Below, piece after piece: positions 7,433 through 15,817 of a stretch of 64,000 nt of DNA; positions within the stretch are counted from its first letter, which is position 1, and the number at the start of each line of letters is the position of its first letter. This stretch comes from Croceicoccus ponticola (lineage in GTDB: Bacteria; Pseudomonadota; Alphaproteobacteria; Sphingomonadales; Sphingomonadaceae): the NCBI RefSeq assembly GCF_004004515.1, contig NZ_RXOL01000001.1, forward strand, positions 124,001 through 188,000. Direction: 5' to 3'. The notes beneath the pieces were generated by a model. That model saw nothing but the letters and a program-made list of their open reading frames with translations, made no database searches and was not told the origin of the DNA. The translations under genes were made by a program, and so were the position numbers.

Positions 7433-7447
7433 ATCACAAAACGCGAT
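7433..7447. promoter_or_regulatory. LysR-type box (ATC-N9-GAT) in the divergent promoter
   Basis: ATC at 7433-7435 and GAT at 7445-7447 are separated by nine bases, fitting the T-N11-A recognition rule of LysR regulators. It lies 23 bases upstream of the chosen LysR start and 86 bases before the transporter start, where it could serve both. Confidence 0.45.
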
Positions 7448-7533
7448 CACAGTTATATCTTTCAGCACGGTTCACAATAGCCGAATGCGATGCGAAGGCC
7501 CGGTCCTCCTTTCCGATTGAACCGGATAACGCG

Positions 7534-8556
7534 ATGACCAGACTGTATCGGCTCTTCGATATTTACATCTTGCTGATGGTCACGATGATCGTTCTGGCGA
7601 TGTTGGTGCCGGCAAAGGGGCAGGGCTATGCGATCGCGTCCGGCATTGCCGACGTCGCGATTGCGTTTCTGTTTTTCCTGTACGGTGCGCGAATTTCGCT
7701 CAAAGAGGCAAAAGCAGGTCTTGGCCAAGGGCGACTGCAAATTGCCGTCTTGCTCAGCACATTCGTACTGTTTCCACTTGTCGGGCTTGGCTTGGCCAAG
7801 GGGCTGGGTGGGTTACTTCCGCCAGCCATTATCGCCGGCGTGATTTACCTCACGGTGCTGCCCTCTACCGTCCAGTCGTCCATCGCGTTCACCTCTATCG
7901 CTCGGGGTAATGTCCCGGCGGCGCTGTGCGCGGCTTCGGCATCCAATATCGTCGGCGTTTTCGTGAGCCCGATCCTGGCCGGTGCATTGATCGGCGGCGA
8001 TGCGGTTGATCTGTCGTTTGGCGTGTTCCGTGACATTTGCCTGCAACTCCTCCTTCCCTTCGTGGTCGGACAGTGCCTTCGTCCATGGATCGCAAGGCTT
8101 ATGTCGGCGCACAAGAAACTGCTGGGTTATGCCGATCGCGGATCGATCCTGCTCATCATCTACGTCGCGTTCTCGCACTCTGTGGCCGAAGGAATCTGGA
8201 GCAAGGTCGATGCAGCAGATCTGTTGCTGCTGTCGGGGGTGCTGGCGGTCCTGCTGGCCGCGGTCCTGCTTATCACTGCGGCAATTGGCCGGCGGGTTTT
8301 GCGACTTGAGTTCGAGGAGGCCGTCGTCCTCCAGTTCTGCGGGTCGAAGAAATCGCTGGCCAGCGGGCTGCCGATGGCGACGGTGGTCTTTGCGGGAACC
8401 GACATCGGGGTGATCGTGCTGCCGCTGATGATCTTTCACCAGATGCAGCTCGTCGTGTCCGCGTTCCTCGCGCAACATTATGCCAGGCGGGCCGATGATA
8501 CGACCCCTGAGGTGAGTTTGATCGACCTGGAAACACCCAGTGCAAAGACCAGCTGA
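7534..8556 (+). CDS. Bile acid:sodium symporter family transporter (SLC10A7/YfeH-like)
   Basis: A 340-residue integral membrane protein with about ten hydrophobic segments. It starts RLYRLFDIYILLMVTMI and includes GARISLKEAKAG after the second helix, LTVLPSTVQSSIAFTSIARG, a stretch typical of the SBF-like/P7 branch, and the late segment FCGSKKSLASGLPMA with the conserved GSKKSLA motif. These proteins are putative sodium-coupled carriers; the bacterial substrates are mostly undefined. It is divergent from a LysR gene with a box between them, so it is probably induced by that regulator's ligand, which may be the carried compound. Confidence 0.85.
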   Translation: MTRLYRLFDIYILLMVTMIVLAMLVPAKGQGYAIASGIADVAIAFLFFLYGARISLKEAKAGLGQGRLQIAVLLSTFVLFPLVGLGLAKGLGGLLPPAIIAGVIYLTVLPSTVQSSIAFTSIARGNVPAALCAASASNIVGVFVSPILAGALIGGDAVDLSFGVFRDICLQLLLPFVVGQCLRPWIARLMSAHKKLLGYADRGSILLIIYVAFSHSVAEGIWSKVDAADLLLLSGVLAVLLAAVLLITAAIGRRVLRLEFEEAVVLQFCGSKKSLASGLPMATVVFAGTDIGVIVLPLMIFHQMQLVVSAFLAQHYARRADDTTPEVSLIDLETPSAKTS

Positions 8557-8737
8557 TTGGTCACGCCTTGGCGAGCGAGGTCGGCACTGTTCCTTCGGAT
8601 ATATGTGAATGCGAAGAAACGTGCGCTTCGCAGGACGTAGAAAATCGGACTGAAACGCCGCTAGACGTCGATGTCACTTCGATGGCGCACACGGGACCGG
8701 GCGGCAGCCTTTCGGACATTCCATGCGTTGAGCTAAG

Positions 8738-9253
8738 TCATTCGCCTTTGTCGGGCGTGGTCACCTTGCGATCGCGCGCCGCCTGCAGGAACGTTGCGGC
8801 GAGATTGGACATAGCCATTGCGTCAGCCGCTGCCTTGGTCGCCATTCTCGTCGATTCAGAGGCCATGGCTGCCGCCTCGGCAGAAGCTTCCTCGGCATGA
8901 CTGGCCACGGCCAGGGCCGCCGCCGCCGCCGCCGCAGAGGCGGATGCTGCCGCATCTATGGCGGCCTGCGCCGCGAGCTTGGCTGCTTCGGCCGCCGACT
9001 GCGCCGCTTCGATGACGGGGATTTCCGACGCTTCCTTGGCCGCCTCTGCGCACAAACGCGTGGCGTTCGCTGAATTTTCCGCCGCCTTGGCTGCCTGCCG
9101 AGCGGCTTCCGATGCGTGCGATGTCATGCCCGACAGCGCTTTCAGCGTGGTGACGTACGACGAATTGAGGTCGATATGGCTCTTTTTCAGCAGATCGATG
9201 TCGTTAGCCATCGCGGACAGCCGGGCTTCCAGCGAATCCATATTAAGGTTCAT
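8738..9253 (-). CDS. Alanine-rich coiled-coil protein of unknown function
   Basis: A 171-residue protein; no family recognised. The first 50 residues are an ordinary heptad helix (LEARLSAMANDIDLLKKSH). From about residue 52 to 155 more than half the residues are alanine, with regularly placed Glu and Lys (AAKAAENSANATRLCAEAAK, then AAQAAIDAAASASAAAAAAA), consistent with one long continuous helix or coiled coil. There is no signal peptide or transmembrane helix. The start at 9253 has AAGG eight bases upstream and overlaps the end of the Crp-like gene by 11 bases, so the two are co-transcribed and coupled. Such helices occur in tethers and in phasin-like or chromosome-associated proteins; none of these roles is shown. 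Confidence 0.6.
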   Translation of the reverse strand: MNLNMDSLEARLSAMANDIDLLKKSHIDLNSSYVTTLKALSGMTSHASEAARQAAKAAENSANATRLCAEAAKEASEIPVIEAAQSAAEAAKLAAQAAIDAAASASAAAAAAALAVASHAEEASAEAAAMASESTRMATKAAADAMAMSNLAATFLQAARDRKVTTPDKGE

Positions 9254-10013
9254 CGGTTTGGCCTTCATGGTTGCATGTATGGTTTTGGACTGATGATTGG
9301 CGCGGCAGAAATTCCGAAAACGCCTGGCTCAGCACCGCGTAGCATTCGCAAGCGCGCGCTTCGAGGCCGGGTCGGTTCAGGATCGTAATCTTTCCATATC
9401 CGTAATCGATCAAGCCCGCGGCCTGGATCTTGTTGGCCGCGACGCTCACCGCCTCTCTCCGGCATCCGATCGCGACGGCCAGTTGCTCTTGCGTCAGGTT
9501 GACGTGCTCGCTCTGCATGCGGTCCGACGCCATCAGCAATGTCCGGCATAATTGCTCAAGGATGGAATGATGTCGGATGCATGCGATCCTCTGCGCCGAT
9601 TCCTGCATCAGGGCTTGCATGTAGCGCATGATGACGCGGCGGAAGTTGGCCGATCGATCGAAGCTCTGCCTGATGACTTCGGCGGAAACGCGATAGGCTC
9701 TGCCACTGGTTTGCGCGATTGCCGTATTCCGGGTCGCGTGGCCATCCATCAGTGCCGAAATACCGACAACGCCATCGCAACCGATCTGCGTGAATTCAGC
9801 AGAATAACCAATAGATAGATCGCAAGTCAGCGAAACGATCATGTCTATCGGGAAGTAGAGATATTCTATTACCGAAATTCCGGAATATAATACCTCGCCA
9901 CTTTTCAGGTGGACGATCTTCTGCGCATCGAATTCTCCTGGGCGGCATTCCAGCACGAAAATGTCGGCAAGAGCATTGCCGGTAGCAGACCCGTATTTGG
10001 CCAACTTGCTCAT
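9243..10013 (-). CDS. Crp/Fnr-family transcriptional regulator
   Basis: A 256-residue protein with an N-terminal cyclic-nucleotide-binding-like beta barrel (about residues 20-140: LKSGEVLYSGISVIEYLYFP, then GCDGVVGISALM) and a C-terminal winged helix (about 170-230: LTQEQLAVAIGCRREAVSVA). The cysteine pattern of Fnr oxygen sensors is absent, and no clear cAMP-binding PRSA-like motif is present. It resembles the many alphaproteobacterial Crp-like proteins in which the barrel is followed by a QEQLA-type reader helix. The ATG at 10034 is an alternative start; 10013 gives the usual MSKLAKYG beginning. It is translationally coupled to the Ala-rich helix protein, which may act with it. Confidence 0.8.
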   Translation of the reverse strand: MSKLAKYGSATGNALADIFVLECRPGEFDAQKIVHLKSGEVLYSGISVIEYLYFPIDMIVSLTCDLSIGYSAEFTQIGCDGVVGISALMDGHATRNTAIAQTSGRAYRVSAEVIRQSFDRSANFRRVIMRYMQALMQESAQRIACIRHHSILEQLCRTLLMASDRMQSEHVNLTQEQLAVAIGCRREAVSVAANKIQAAGLIDYGYGKITILNRPGLEARACECYAVLSQAFSEFLPRQSSVQNHTCNHEGQTDEP

Positions 10014-10251
10014 CACGAACCCATTTTCACGCATCTCAGTCAGAGCGGACTGGGAGGGTCCCGCTCAGCGGCTGAAAGCCATAGCCTCAAATGCGCGCTA
10101 ACACACAGACTGCGTCTTGGCGACTAGGTATACTGGGGAATTCGCGCCGAATGCCTCGATAAATCCACGAGGCTTAAACGCGGCAGTTATCCTTGGTGCA
10201 TATGGCCGGAGGTTTCCAGGCATATCCCTGGGCCCTTCGGGTACGCAAAAA

Positions 10252-10425
10252 ATGGAATATATTCCGGATCACTTCCTGGAAAAGTTTTCTGAAGAACTGA
10301 GTAGCTCTTTGGATACCTTTCAGGCTCGAAATGAAGTTTCGAGAGACGTATTGGACAGGCTTCATCTTGAGATGGTTGGCCTTTTCAAGTCGAACGTCGA
10401 ATATCTTTTGGCTTCTTCCAATTAG
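10252..10425 (+). CDS. Possible small helical protein (57 aa)
   Basis: Reading from ATG 10252 gives MEYIPDHFLEKFSEELSSSL followed by an amphipathic, Glu/Leu/Phe-rich sequence to the stop. The base composition is less GC-rich than the surroundings, and the protein composition looks like a real acidic helix rather than a shadow frame. There is no good ribosome site and no family was recognised. It could be spurious. Confidence 0.35.
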   Translation: MEYIPDHFLEKFSEELSSSLDTFQARNEVSRDVLDRLHLEMVGLFKSNVEYLLASSN

Positions 10426-10836
10426 ATGCGACTCTGAAAATTCGAGCGACATAAGAACGCGGCACCAGCGATCGCTTTCCTGAAATAGCGAGTTGGGGTC
10501 CGTCTGCTCATCCGCTTTTCCCGGCGGCCACGCCAATATCTCGCACCATCTTCAACCGAGTGGCGGCGCGCATCCCGCGCCTTCTGCCATCTTTGGAACT
10601 CGTGGCAGAAATGTCGGGTGCGAGGGGGCGCTTGCAAGTAATCACCCCTGCCATTCCCGATCGGACCGCATGCTCGCCACGACCGTATGTATCGGTGCCG
10701 ATCACGTCGGCAACAGCGTCCGCAAAAACGAGCTCCTTTCCATTTCACGATACAATCGTGCTGAATCTGTAGTCGTCCGGCACCGCTGCGGATATGGAGA
10801 TCGTCGACCATCTGCTGAAAAGGCTGTTATTCGACC
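10426..10836. other. Gene-free stretch before the GntR gene
   Basis: No supported coding region. A minus-strand reading (about 10508-10730) contains IGTDTYGRGEHAVRSGMAGV, which looks protein-like but has no start, partner domain or recognised family; it may be a gene scrap. The right end must contain the promoter of the GntR regulator. Confidence 0.35.
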
Positions 10837-11577
10837 ATGGCGCGTCCCAAAAAAATCGACGCTGATACGGACCGTGAATTTGCCCGGCCGGGCGGGCATC
10901 CCTTCGGCTCGCCGAAGCAAAGTTCCGACGGGGAATCCAAATCCTCGCTGGTGAGGCTGGTGTACGAGGCGATCATGAGCGCGCTCGACGCTGGCGAGCT
11001 GACGCCCGGCAGTCGCATCGTCGCATCGGAACTGGCGACAAGGCTGGGTTTCAGCCGGGCCCCCGTGCGCGAGGCACTGGCCGTGTTGGCGGGGCAGGGG
11101 CTGGTCGAACTCCTGCCCGATCGCGGCGCCATGCTGCGTCCGATGAGCCCCCACGACATGGCCGCGGTCTATGAAGTCAGCGCGCCGGTTGCCGCCGTCG
11201 GCTTGCGCGAAGCCGCGCACCGGATAGGCGAAGGCGACAACGCGGATCGGATCCGCGAGGCGATGGCGGCGATCAGGAAAGCCGGCGAGGCAGAACATCC
11301 CAGCGTCGGGTTTTTCCTCGTCCTCAACGACTTTCACTACCTCGTGAACGCCATTGCCGAAAAACCCTACGTCGATTTCGTGCTGCGTGCGGTCAATCTC
11401 GAATACTGGAACCGCCTGCTCGTGTCGGTCATCGATATGGACCTGCATTCCCCCCAATATGTCAGCAATTACCAGCGGATCACCGACGCGCTTCTGGCGG
11501 GCGACGCAAAGGCTGCCGAGGCGATCATGCTCTACCATGCAGATTGGTGCGCCACCTTGATCGAGCCGTCGACATAA
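10837..11577 (+). CDS. GntR-family regulator, FCD (FadR-like) subfamily
   Basis: A 246-residue regulator. After a 35-residue basic/proline leader, the winged helix spans about residues 36-105 (LVRLVYEAIMSALDAGELTP, SRIVASELATRLGFSRAPVR, EALAVLAGQGLVELLPDRGA). An all-helical FCD ligand-binding domain follows (residues about 110-235), with candidate metal-binding residues in FHYLVNAIA and AIMLYHADW. It lies upstream of and in line with the nine-gene catabolic operon. Two near-identical palindromes in the gap to that operon are the likely operators, so it is the probable local repressor responding to a pathway acid. Confidence 0.88.
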   Translation: MARPKKIDADTDREFARPGGHPFGSPKQSSDGESKSSLVRLVYEAIMSALDAGELTPGSRIVASELATRLGFSRAPVREALAVLAGQGLVELLPDRGAMLRPMSPHDMAAVYEVSAPVAAVGLREAAHRIGEGDNADRIREAMAAIRKAGEAEHPSVGFFLVLNDFHYLVNAIAEKPYVDFVLRAVNLEYWNRLLVSVIDMDLHSPQYVSNYQRITDALLAGDAKAAEAIMLYHADWCATLIEPST

Positions 11578-11584
11578 GCGCATA

Positions 11585-11658
11585 ATTGTCGACAATATGA
11601 GATTTTGGTGCGGAGATTAGCGATATAAATCTAGTTATAACTCAGAATCGTCGACAAT
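11585..11658. promoter_or_regulatory. Twin GntR operators in the catabolic operon promoter
   Basis: ATTGTCGACAAT (11585-11596) is a perfect 12-base palindrome and ATCGTCGACAAT (11647-11658) differs by one base. The 62-base centre spacing is close to six helical turns. A/T-rich DNA lies between them, where the promoter of the TonB-receptor gene is expected. FCD-type GntR proteins bind palindromes built on GTnnAC cores, so these are probable sites for the adjacent regulator. Confidence 0.6.
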
Positions 11659-11739
11659 CGCTTGCGGAAGGCGGCGAATCGTGATTTATCTCCAGACGGC
11701 GGACCTAAAGTTGTCGCCATGCCCAAGGGGGATAATCAT

Positions 11740-13908
11740 ATGGCTGCGATTCAGGTGAGATTGGCGTTCGGTGCGGCTTTGCTTTTCACGAGCGCTAACG
11801 TCTATGCCCAGACGTCCCCGATCGACCCGGCCACTGCCGATGCGAGCGCCGATAACGACGACATCATCGTCACGGCTAGCAAGACTGGCGCGACCAAGTT
11901 GCAGAATACTCCCTTGGCCGTCACTGCCTTCACCGCCGAAACGATGGAAAAGACCGGCGTCAAGGATATCCGCGATCTCGCGGCTGTGACGCCCAATATG
12001 CTCATCACCCAGAATCAGGCATTTTCGCAGGTCTATATTCGCGGCATTGGGTCGAACAACGTGTTCGGCGGTTCGGACCCTTCGTCGACAATCCACCTGG
12101 ATGGCGTCTATCTCGCCCGTCCGGCCAGCTACCTGTCGAACTTCCTCGATGTGGAGCGGATCGAAGTGCTGCGCGGCCCGCAAGGCACGCTTTATGGCCG
12201 CAACTCTGTAGGCGGCACTATCAACGTGATCAGCCGCAAGCCCGGCAACGATTTCGAAGGCAAGGTGCAGGCCACGTACGGCAACTACAACTTCGCCCGG
12301 CTCGAAGCCTATTTCGGCGGGCCGGTGGTCGAGGACAAGATTGCCGCGTCGTTTGCGATCATCGGCTCGCGTCGTGACGGTTACCTCGAAAATATCGTGC
12401 CGGGTGTCGGCGATGCCGATGACGAAAAGACGGTGGGTTTTCGCGGTCAGCTCCGTTTCACGCCCAGCGCCCCGCTCGAGATCATCCTGCGCGGAGACAA
12501 CGTATATTCGAGCGATGCCCTTGCAGGCTATATCAAGACCTTGCAGCCGACGGCCGATCCGCTGTCGAACAGCATCATCACCGATTTCCGCAAGATCGCG
12601 CTCGACCTTCGGCCGAGTGCCAAGCGTCGCCAGTGGGGCGCCGCGATGGAGGTGAATTACGACCTCGCGACTGCCGCCTCGTTGAAATCGCTTACGTCCT
12701 ATCGCGCCAACGAACTGACGTCGGTCAGCGATTCTGACGGAACGGCCATCCGGAACCGCAGGACCGACATCTTCGAAGATCAGCACCAGTTCTCGCAGGA
12801 ATTCAACCTTACCGGCGCGTTTGGCGGGCTGACCTACATCTTGGGCGCTTACTATTTCAACGAACGCATCGACGTCGATTCCACGGTCACGACGTTTGGC
12901 GGAACCGCGGCGAACTTCTCGCCAGTGATCAACACCGATGCCTATGCCGCGTTCGCGCAGGGCAGCTATGCCATGACCGACTGGCTGACGGTGACCGCAG
13001 GCATTCGCTATACTGAAGAACACAAGAAGATGGATCAGGTCGCGCTGTTCGCGTCCGACGTGACTGGCCTGCCGCTGGCTGGTTATCCGCTGACTTACAG
13101 CGTCGAAGATACGTACAAGGCATGGACGCCCAAGTTCGGCATCGAACTGCGGCCGGCGGACGGCGTGCTGCTCTATGCTTCTGCGACCAAGGGTTTCAAA
13201 TCGGGCGGGTTCAATTTTTCCAGCCGCAACCCGAACCAGGGTTTCGATCCCGAAATGCTGTGGAGCTACGAAGCGGGTGCCAAGTTCGACCTGTTCGGTC
13301 GCCTGATGCGGATTAACGCGACCGTATTCCATTACGATTACACCGATCTTCAGGTTCAGTCGTTCCTGTCGCCGGGCGTGATCGACATCACGAACGCGTC
13401 GGACGCGAAAGTCGACGGTGTCGAACTGGAAACCCAGATCCGTCCCACCCAATGGTTCAGGTTCGGCGGGAATCTTGCCTACCTCGATGCGCGGTATGAC
13501 AATTACACGTCGGCATTGCTGGCGGGCAATATCCCCTACGATGCGTCGGGCAACCGGCTCAGCCTTTCGCCCGAATGGTCTTATTCGGTATTTGCCGAGG
13601 CAGAAGCACCGATCGGCGACGGTTCGGGTTTCATCCGCGGCGAATACAACCATCGCACGCGCCAGTTCTTTACCGCTGAAAACGCCGGCATCGATTCCCT
13701 GACCGGCGATGCGGAAGAAGCTTATGGCCTTGTCAACGCCAGCGCCGGTTACACATTTCCGGGCGACAGTTTCCAGCTGATCTTCTTTGGGCGGAACCTG
13801 ACCGATCGCGAATACATGACCAGCACGGCGACATCCGCCGGTCGCGCTCGCGTGGGACGTGTCGGCGAACCGCGCACTTACGGCATCCGCGGCGTGGTCA
13901 AGTTCTGA
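11740..13908 (+). CDS. TonB-dependent outer-membrane receptor of the catabolic operon
   Basis: A 722-residue receptor that would import the operon's unknown substrate across the outer membrane. The start at 11740 has AAGGGGG eight bases before it and gives a signal peptide ending VYAQ. The plug domain follows: DDIIVTASKTGATKLQNTPL with a TonB-box-like start, YIRGIGSNNVF, VEVLRGPQGTLYGRNSVGG-like sequence at about 170-190, and GTINVISRKP. A 22-strand barrel continues to the end, closing with an aromatic residue (GIRGVVKF). The sequence type (VYLARPASYLSNF in the plug) is one commonly found next to catabolic genes in sphingomonads. It ends two bases before the next start. Confidence 0.92.
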   Translation: MAAIQVRLAFGAALLFTSANVYAQTSPIDPATADASADNDDIIVTASKTGATKLQNTPLAVTAFTAETMEKTGVKDIRDLAAVTPNMLITQNQAFSQVYIRGIGSNNVFGGSDPSSTIHLDGVYLARPASYLSNFLDVERIEVLRGPQGTLYGRNSVGGTINVISRKPGNDFEGKVQATYGNYNFARLEAYFGGPVVEDKIAASFAIIGSRRDGYLENIVPGVGDADDEKTVGFRGQLRFTPSAPLEIILRGDNVYSSDALAGYIKTLQPTADPLSNSIITDFRKIALDLRPSAKRRQWGAAMEVNYDLATAASLKSLTSYRANELTSVSDSDGTAIRNRRTDIFEDQHQFSQEFNLTGAFGGLTYILGAYYFNERIDVDSTVTTFGGTAANFSPVINTDAYAAFAQGSYAMTDWLTVTAGIRYTEEHKKMDQVALFASDVTGLPLAGYPLTYSVEDTYKAWTPKFGIELRPADGVLLYASATKGFKSGGFNFSSRNPNQGFDPEMLWSYEAGAKFDLFGRLMRINATVFHYDYTDLQVQSFLSPGVIDITNASDAKVDGVELETQIRPTQWFRFGGNLAYLDARYDNYTSALLAGNIPYDASGNRLSLSPEWSYSVFAEAEAPIGDGSGFIRGEYNHRTRQFFTAENAGIDSLTGDAEEAYGLVNASAGYTFPGDSFQLIFFGRNLTDREYMTSTATSAGRARVGRVGEPRTYGIRGVVKF

Positions 13909-13910
13909 TC

Positions 13911-15053
13911 ATGGACTCTCAGGTCGCTTCGATGATCGAAGGGCACTGCGACCCCGATTTCGAGAATGTCGGTCGCGTCTTTCGCGCCAACTTCCTCGAA
14001 CGGGGGGAGCAGGGCGCTGCGGTCGCCGTCTACCGCGATGGCCGGCTGGTCGTCGATATGTGGGGCGGCTGGGCCGATGCCGCAAAGACGCGTCCGTGGA
14101 CCTCGGATACCATCATCTGCATGATGTCGGTGGGCAAGGGGATGGCCGCGCTTTGCGTGTGGATGCTGGTCGACCGGGGCCTGATCGATATCGATCGGCC
14201 CGTGGCGCATTACTGGCCCGGCTTTGGCCAGGCCGGGAAGGAAGGCATCACCGTCGCAACGCTGATCGCCGGAAAGGCCGGGCTGCTTTATGCCGACCAC
14301 GCCCCCGATGGCGCCGGGTACGACTGGGCCACGATGATCGACGCGCTGGAACGGCAGGAGCCAGAATGGGCCCCGGGCAAAGACCACGCATATCATTCCG
14401 CAACCGCAGGATACCTTTTGGGCGAGCTGGTTCGCCGGGTCGATGGGCGAACGGTCGACAGGTTCCTGGCAGAAGAAGTGAGCGGCCCGCTGCACGCCGA
14501 TTATGGCTATGGCGCCGCCTGGGCCGACCCCGATCGGGTCGCCGACGTCCTGCCCAACTGCAACAGCCATACGTTCGTTCAGACGCGCGATCAGTCGACG
14601 AAACTGGGCCGTGCGTGGCGCATGCGGCCGCAGTCCGACGATCATTACAACGACCCGCGCATGCGCAGCGGGTTGATGCCTTCGACCAATGGGCACGGCA
14701 ACGCCCGAAGCGTCGCGCGCATTTACGCCGCGTTGGCACAGGGCGGCACGCTTGACGGCGTCCGACTGGTCAGCCCCGAAACGATCGACCGCATGCGTGC
14801 GGAAACCTGGTTTGGAACTTGTGCGATGACCGACAGGACATTTCGATATGCCCACGGCTTTTTCCTGAACGAACCGCTGATGTCGCCGATGGGCACGAAC
14901 CCCCGTGCGTTCGGCCACCCCGGCGCAGGCGGCGCATTGGGCTTCGCCGATCCCGAAAACCGCATCGCCTTTTCCTATAGCCCATCGCTGATGTGCGAAG
15001 GTGGCGGTCTTGGCGAACGGTGCAAGGCGCTGTCCGACGCGGTGTACGCATGA
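13911..15053 (+). CDS. Serine hydrolase, beta-lactamase-related (EstB-like) esterase
   Basis: A 380-residue protein of the class C beta-lactamase/esterase fold (Pfam Beta-lactamase). The SxxK nucleophile motif is SVGK at residues 73-76 (CMMSVGKGMAAL) and the second motif is YHSAT near residue 161. The third, KTG-like, motif is replaced by HPGAGG near residue 340, as in EstB-type esterases. There is no signal peptide, so it is probably cytoplasmic. In this operon it would hydrolyse an ester or lactone intermediate after uptake; true beta-lactamase activity is unlikely. The last four bases overlap the next start (ATGA). Confidence 0.82.
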   Translation: MDSQVASMIEGHCDPDFENVGRVFRANFLERGEQGAAVAVYRDGRLVVDMWGGWADAAKTRPWTSDTIICMMSVGKGMAALCVWMLVDRGLIDIDRPVAHYWPGFGQAGKEGITVATLIAGKAGLLYADHAPDGAGYDWATMIDALERQEPEWAPGKDHAYHSATAGYLLGELVRRVDGRTVDRFLAEEVSGPLHADYGYGAAWADPDRVADVLPNCNSHTFVQTRDQSTKLGRAWRMRPQSDDHYNDPRMRSGLMPSTNGHGNARSVARIYAALAQGGTLDGVRLVSPETIDRMRAETWFGTCAMTDRTFRYAHGFFLNEPLMSPMGTNPRAFGHPGAGGALGFADPENRIAFSYSPSLMCEGGGLGERCKALSDAVYA

Positions 15054-15817
15054 CCCGCGCGTTCGAAGGAAAGGTCGCCATCGTGACCGGCGGCAGTTCG
15101 GGGATCGGTCAGGCGGTCGCGCTGGCACTGGCAGACGGCGGCGCGCACGTCGCCGTGGTGGCCAGCAGCAGCCCGACAAAGGCCGAGGCGGTGGCTGCAG
15201 CTATCATAGCAGTTGGTGGCAGCGCGGCGGGTTTCGTGGCGGATGTCAGGGATGCGCCGGCGCTGGCGATGCTTGTCGCGGCGGTCGAAGAGACATTCGG
15301 CGGGGTCGATATCCTCGTCAACGCGGCGGGGGTCTTCTACCCCACTCCTGTCACCGGGATCGAGCCGATGTCGGCGGCGCAGCTGATCGACATCAATGTC
15401 ACCGGCGTGTGGAACGCCATTGATGCGGCTGTTCCGGCGATGCGTCGGCGTGGCGGCGGAAGGATCGTCAATCTCGCTTCGGTCGCTGCGACCATCGGGA
15501 TCAAGGGCTTTGCCCTTTACTGTGCCAGCAAGGCGGCCGTGGCGATGATGACCCGCGCTCTCGCAGCCGAGCTGGCGCCTGAAAACATCGCGATAAACGC
15601 GGTCGCACCCGGCAACACGGCAACGCCGATGAACGCCGACGTCCGCGCCGATCCGGCCATGACCGAAGGAATGCGGCAGATGACGCCAAGCGGAACCGCG
15701 TTCAGCGACGTGGCCGACATTGCCGGCATCGTCCTGTTCCTTTTGTCCGATGCGGCGCGTCCGGTGCATGGCGCGGTGTGGCTTGCCGACGAAGGCATTT
15801 CGGTAGCGATCGGTTGA
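15050..15817 (+). CDS. SDR-family NAD(P)-dependent oxidoreductase
   Basis: A 255-residue classical short-chain dehydrogenase. The cofactor motif TGGSSGIGQ is at residues 12-20, NAAG near 90, the catalytic serine in VNLASVAAT near 143, and YCASK near 157. Such enzymes oxidise secondary alcohols to ketones or the reverse; the substrate here is unknown. It starts in the stop of the serine hydrolase gene and its own stop shares one base with the transporter start (TGATG), so translation of the operon is tightly coupled. Confidence 0.88.
   Translation: MTRAFEGKVAIVTGGSSGIGQAVALALADGGAHVAVVASSSPTKAEAVAAAIIAVGGSAAGFVADVRDAPALAMLVAAVEETFGGVDILVNAAGVFYPTPVTGIEPMSAAQLIDINVTGVWNAIDAAVPAMRRRGGGRIVNLASVAATIGIKGFALYCASKAAVAMMTRALAAELAPENIAINAVAPGNTATPMNADVRADPAMTEGMRQMTPSGTAFSDVADIAGIVLFLLSDAARPVHGAVWLADEGISVAIG

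Noticed and set aside
10422-10811. Minus-strand frames before the GntR gene containing IGTDTYGRGEHAVRSG
   Set aside because: Looks faintly protein-like, but has no start, no known domain and competing frames; not enough to call a gene or a named pseudogene.
11686-13653. Long open frame on the minus strand (about 655 codons) opposite the first TonB receptor
   Set aside because: It is rich in Arg, Val, Gly and His with no recognisable domain and exactly mirrors a well-supported receptor gene; long antisense frames are expected at this GC content.
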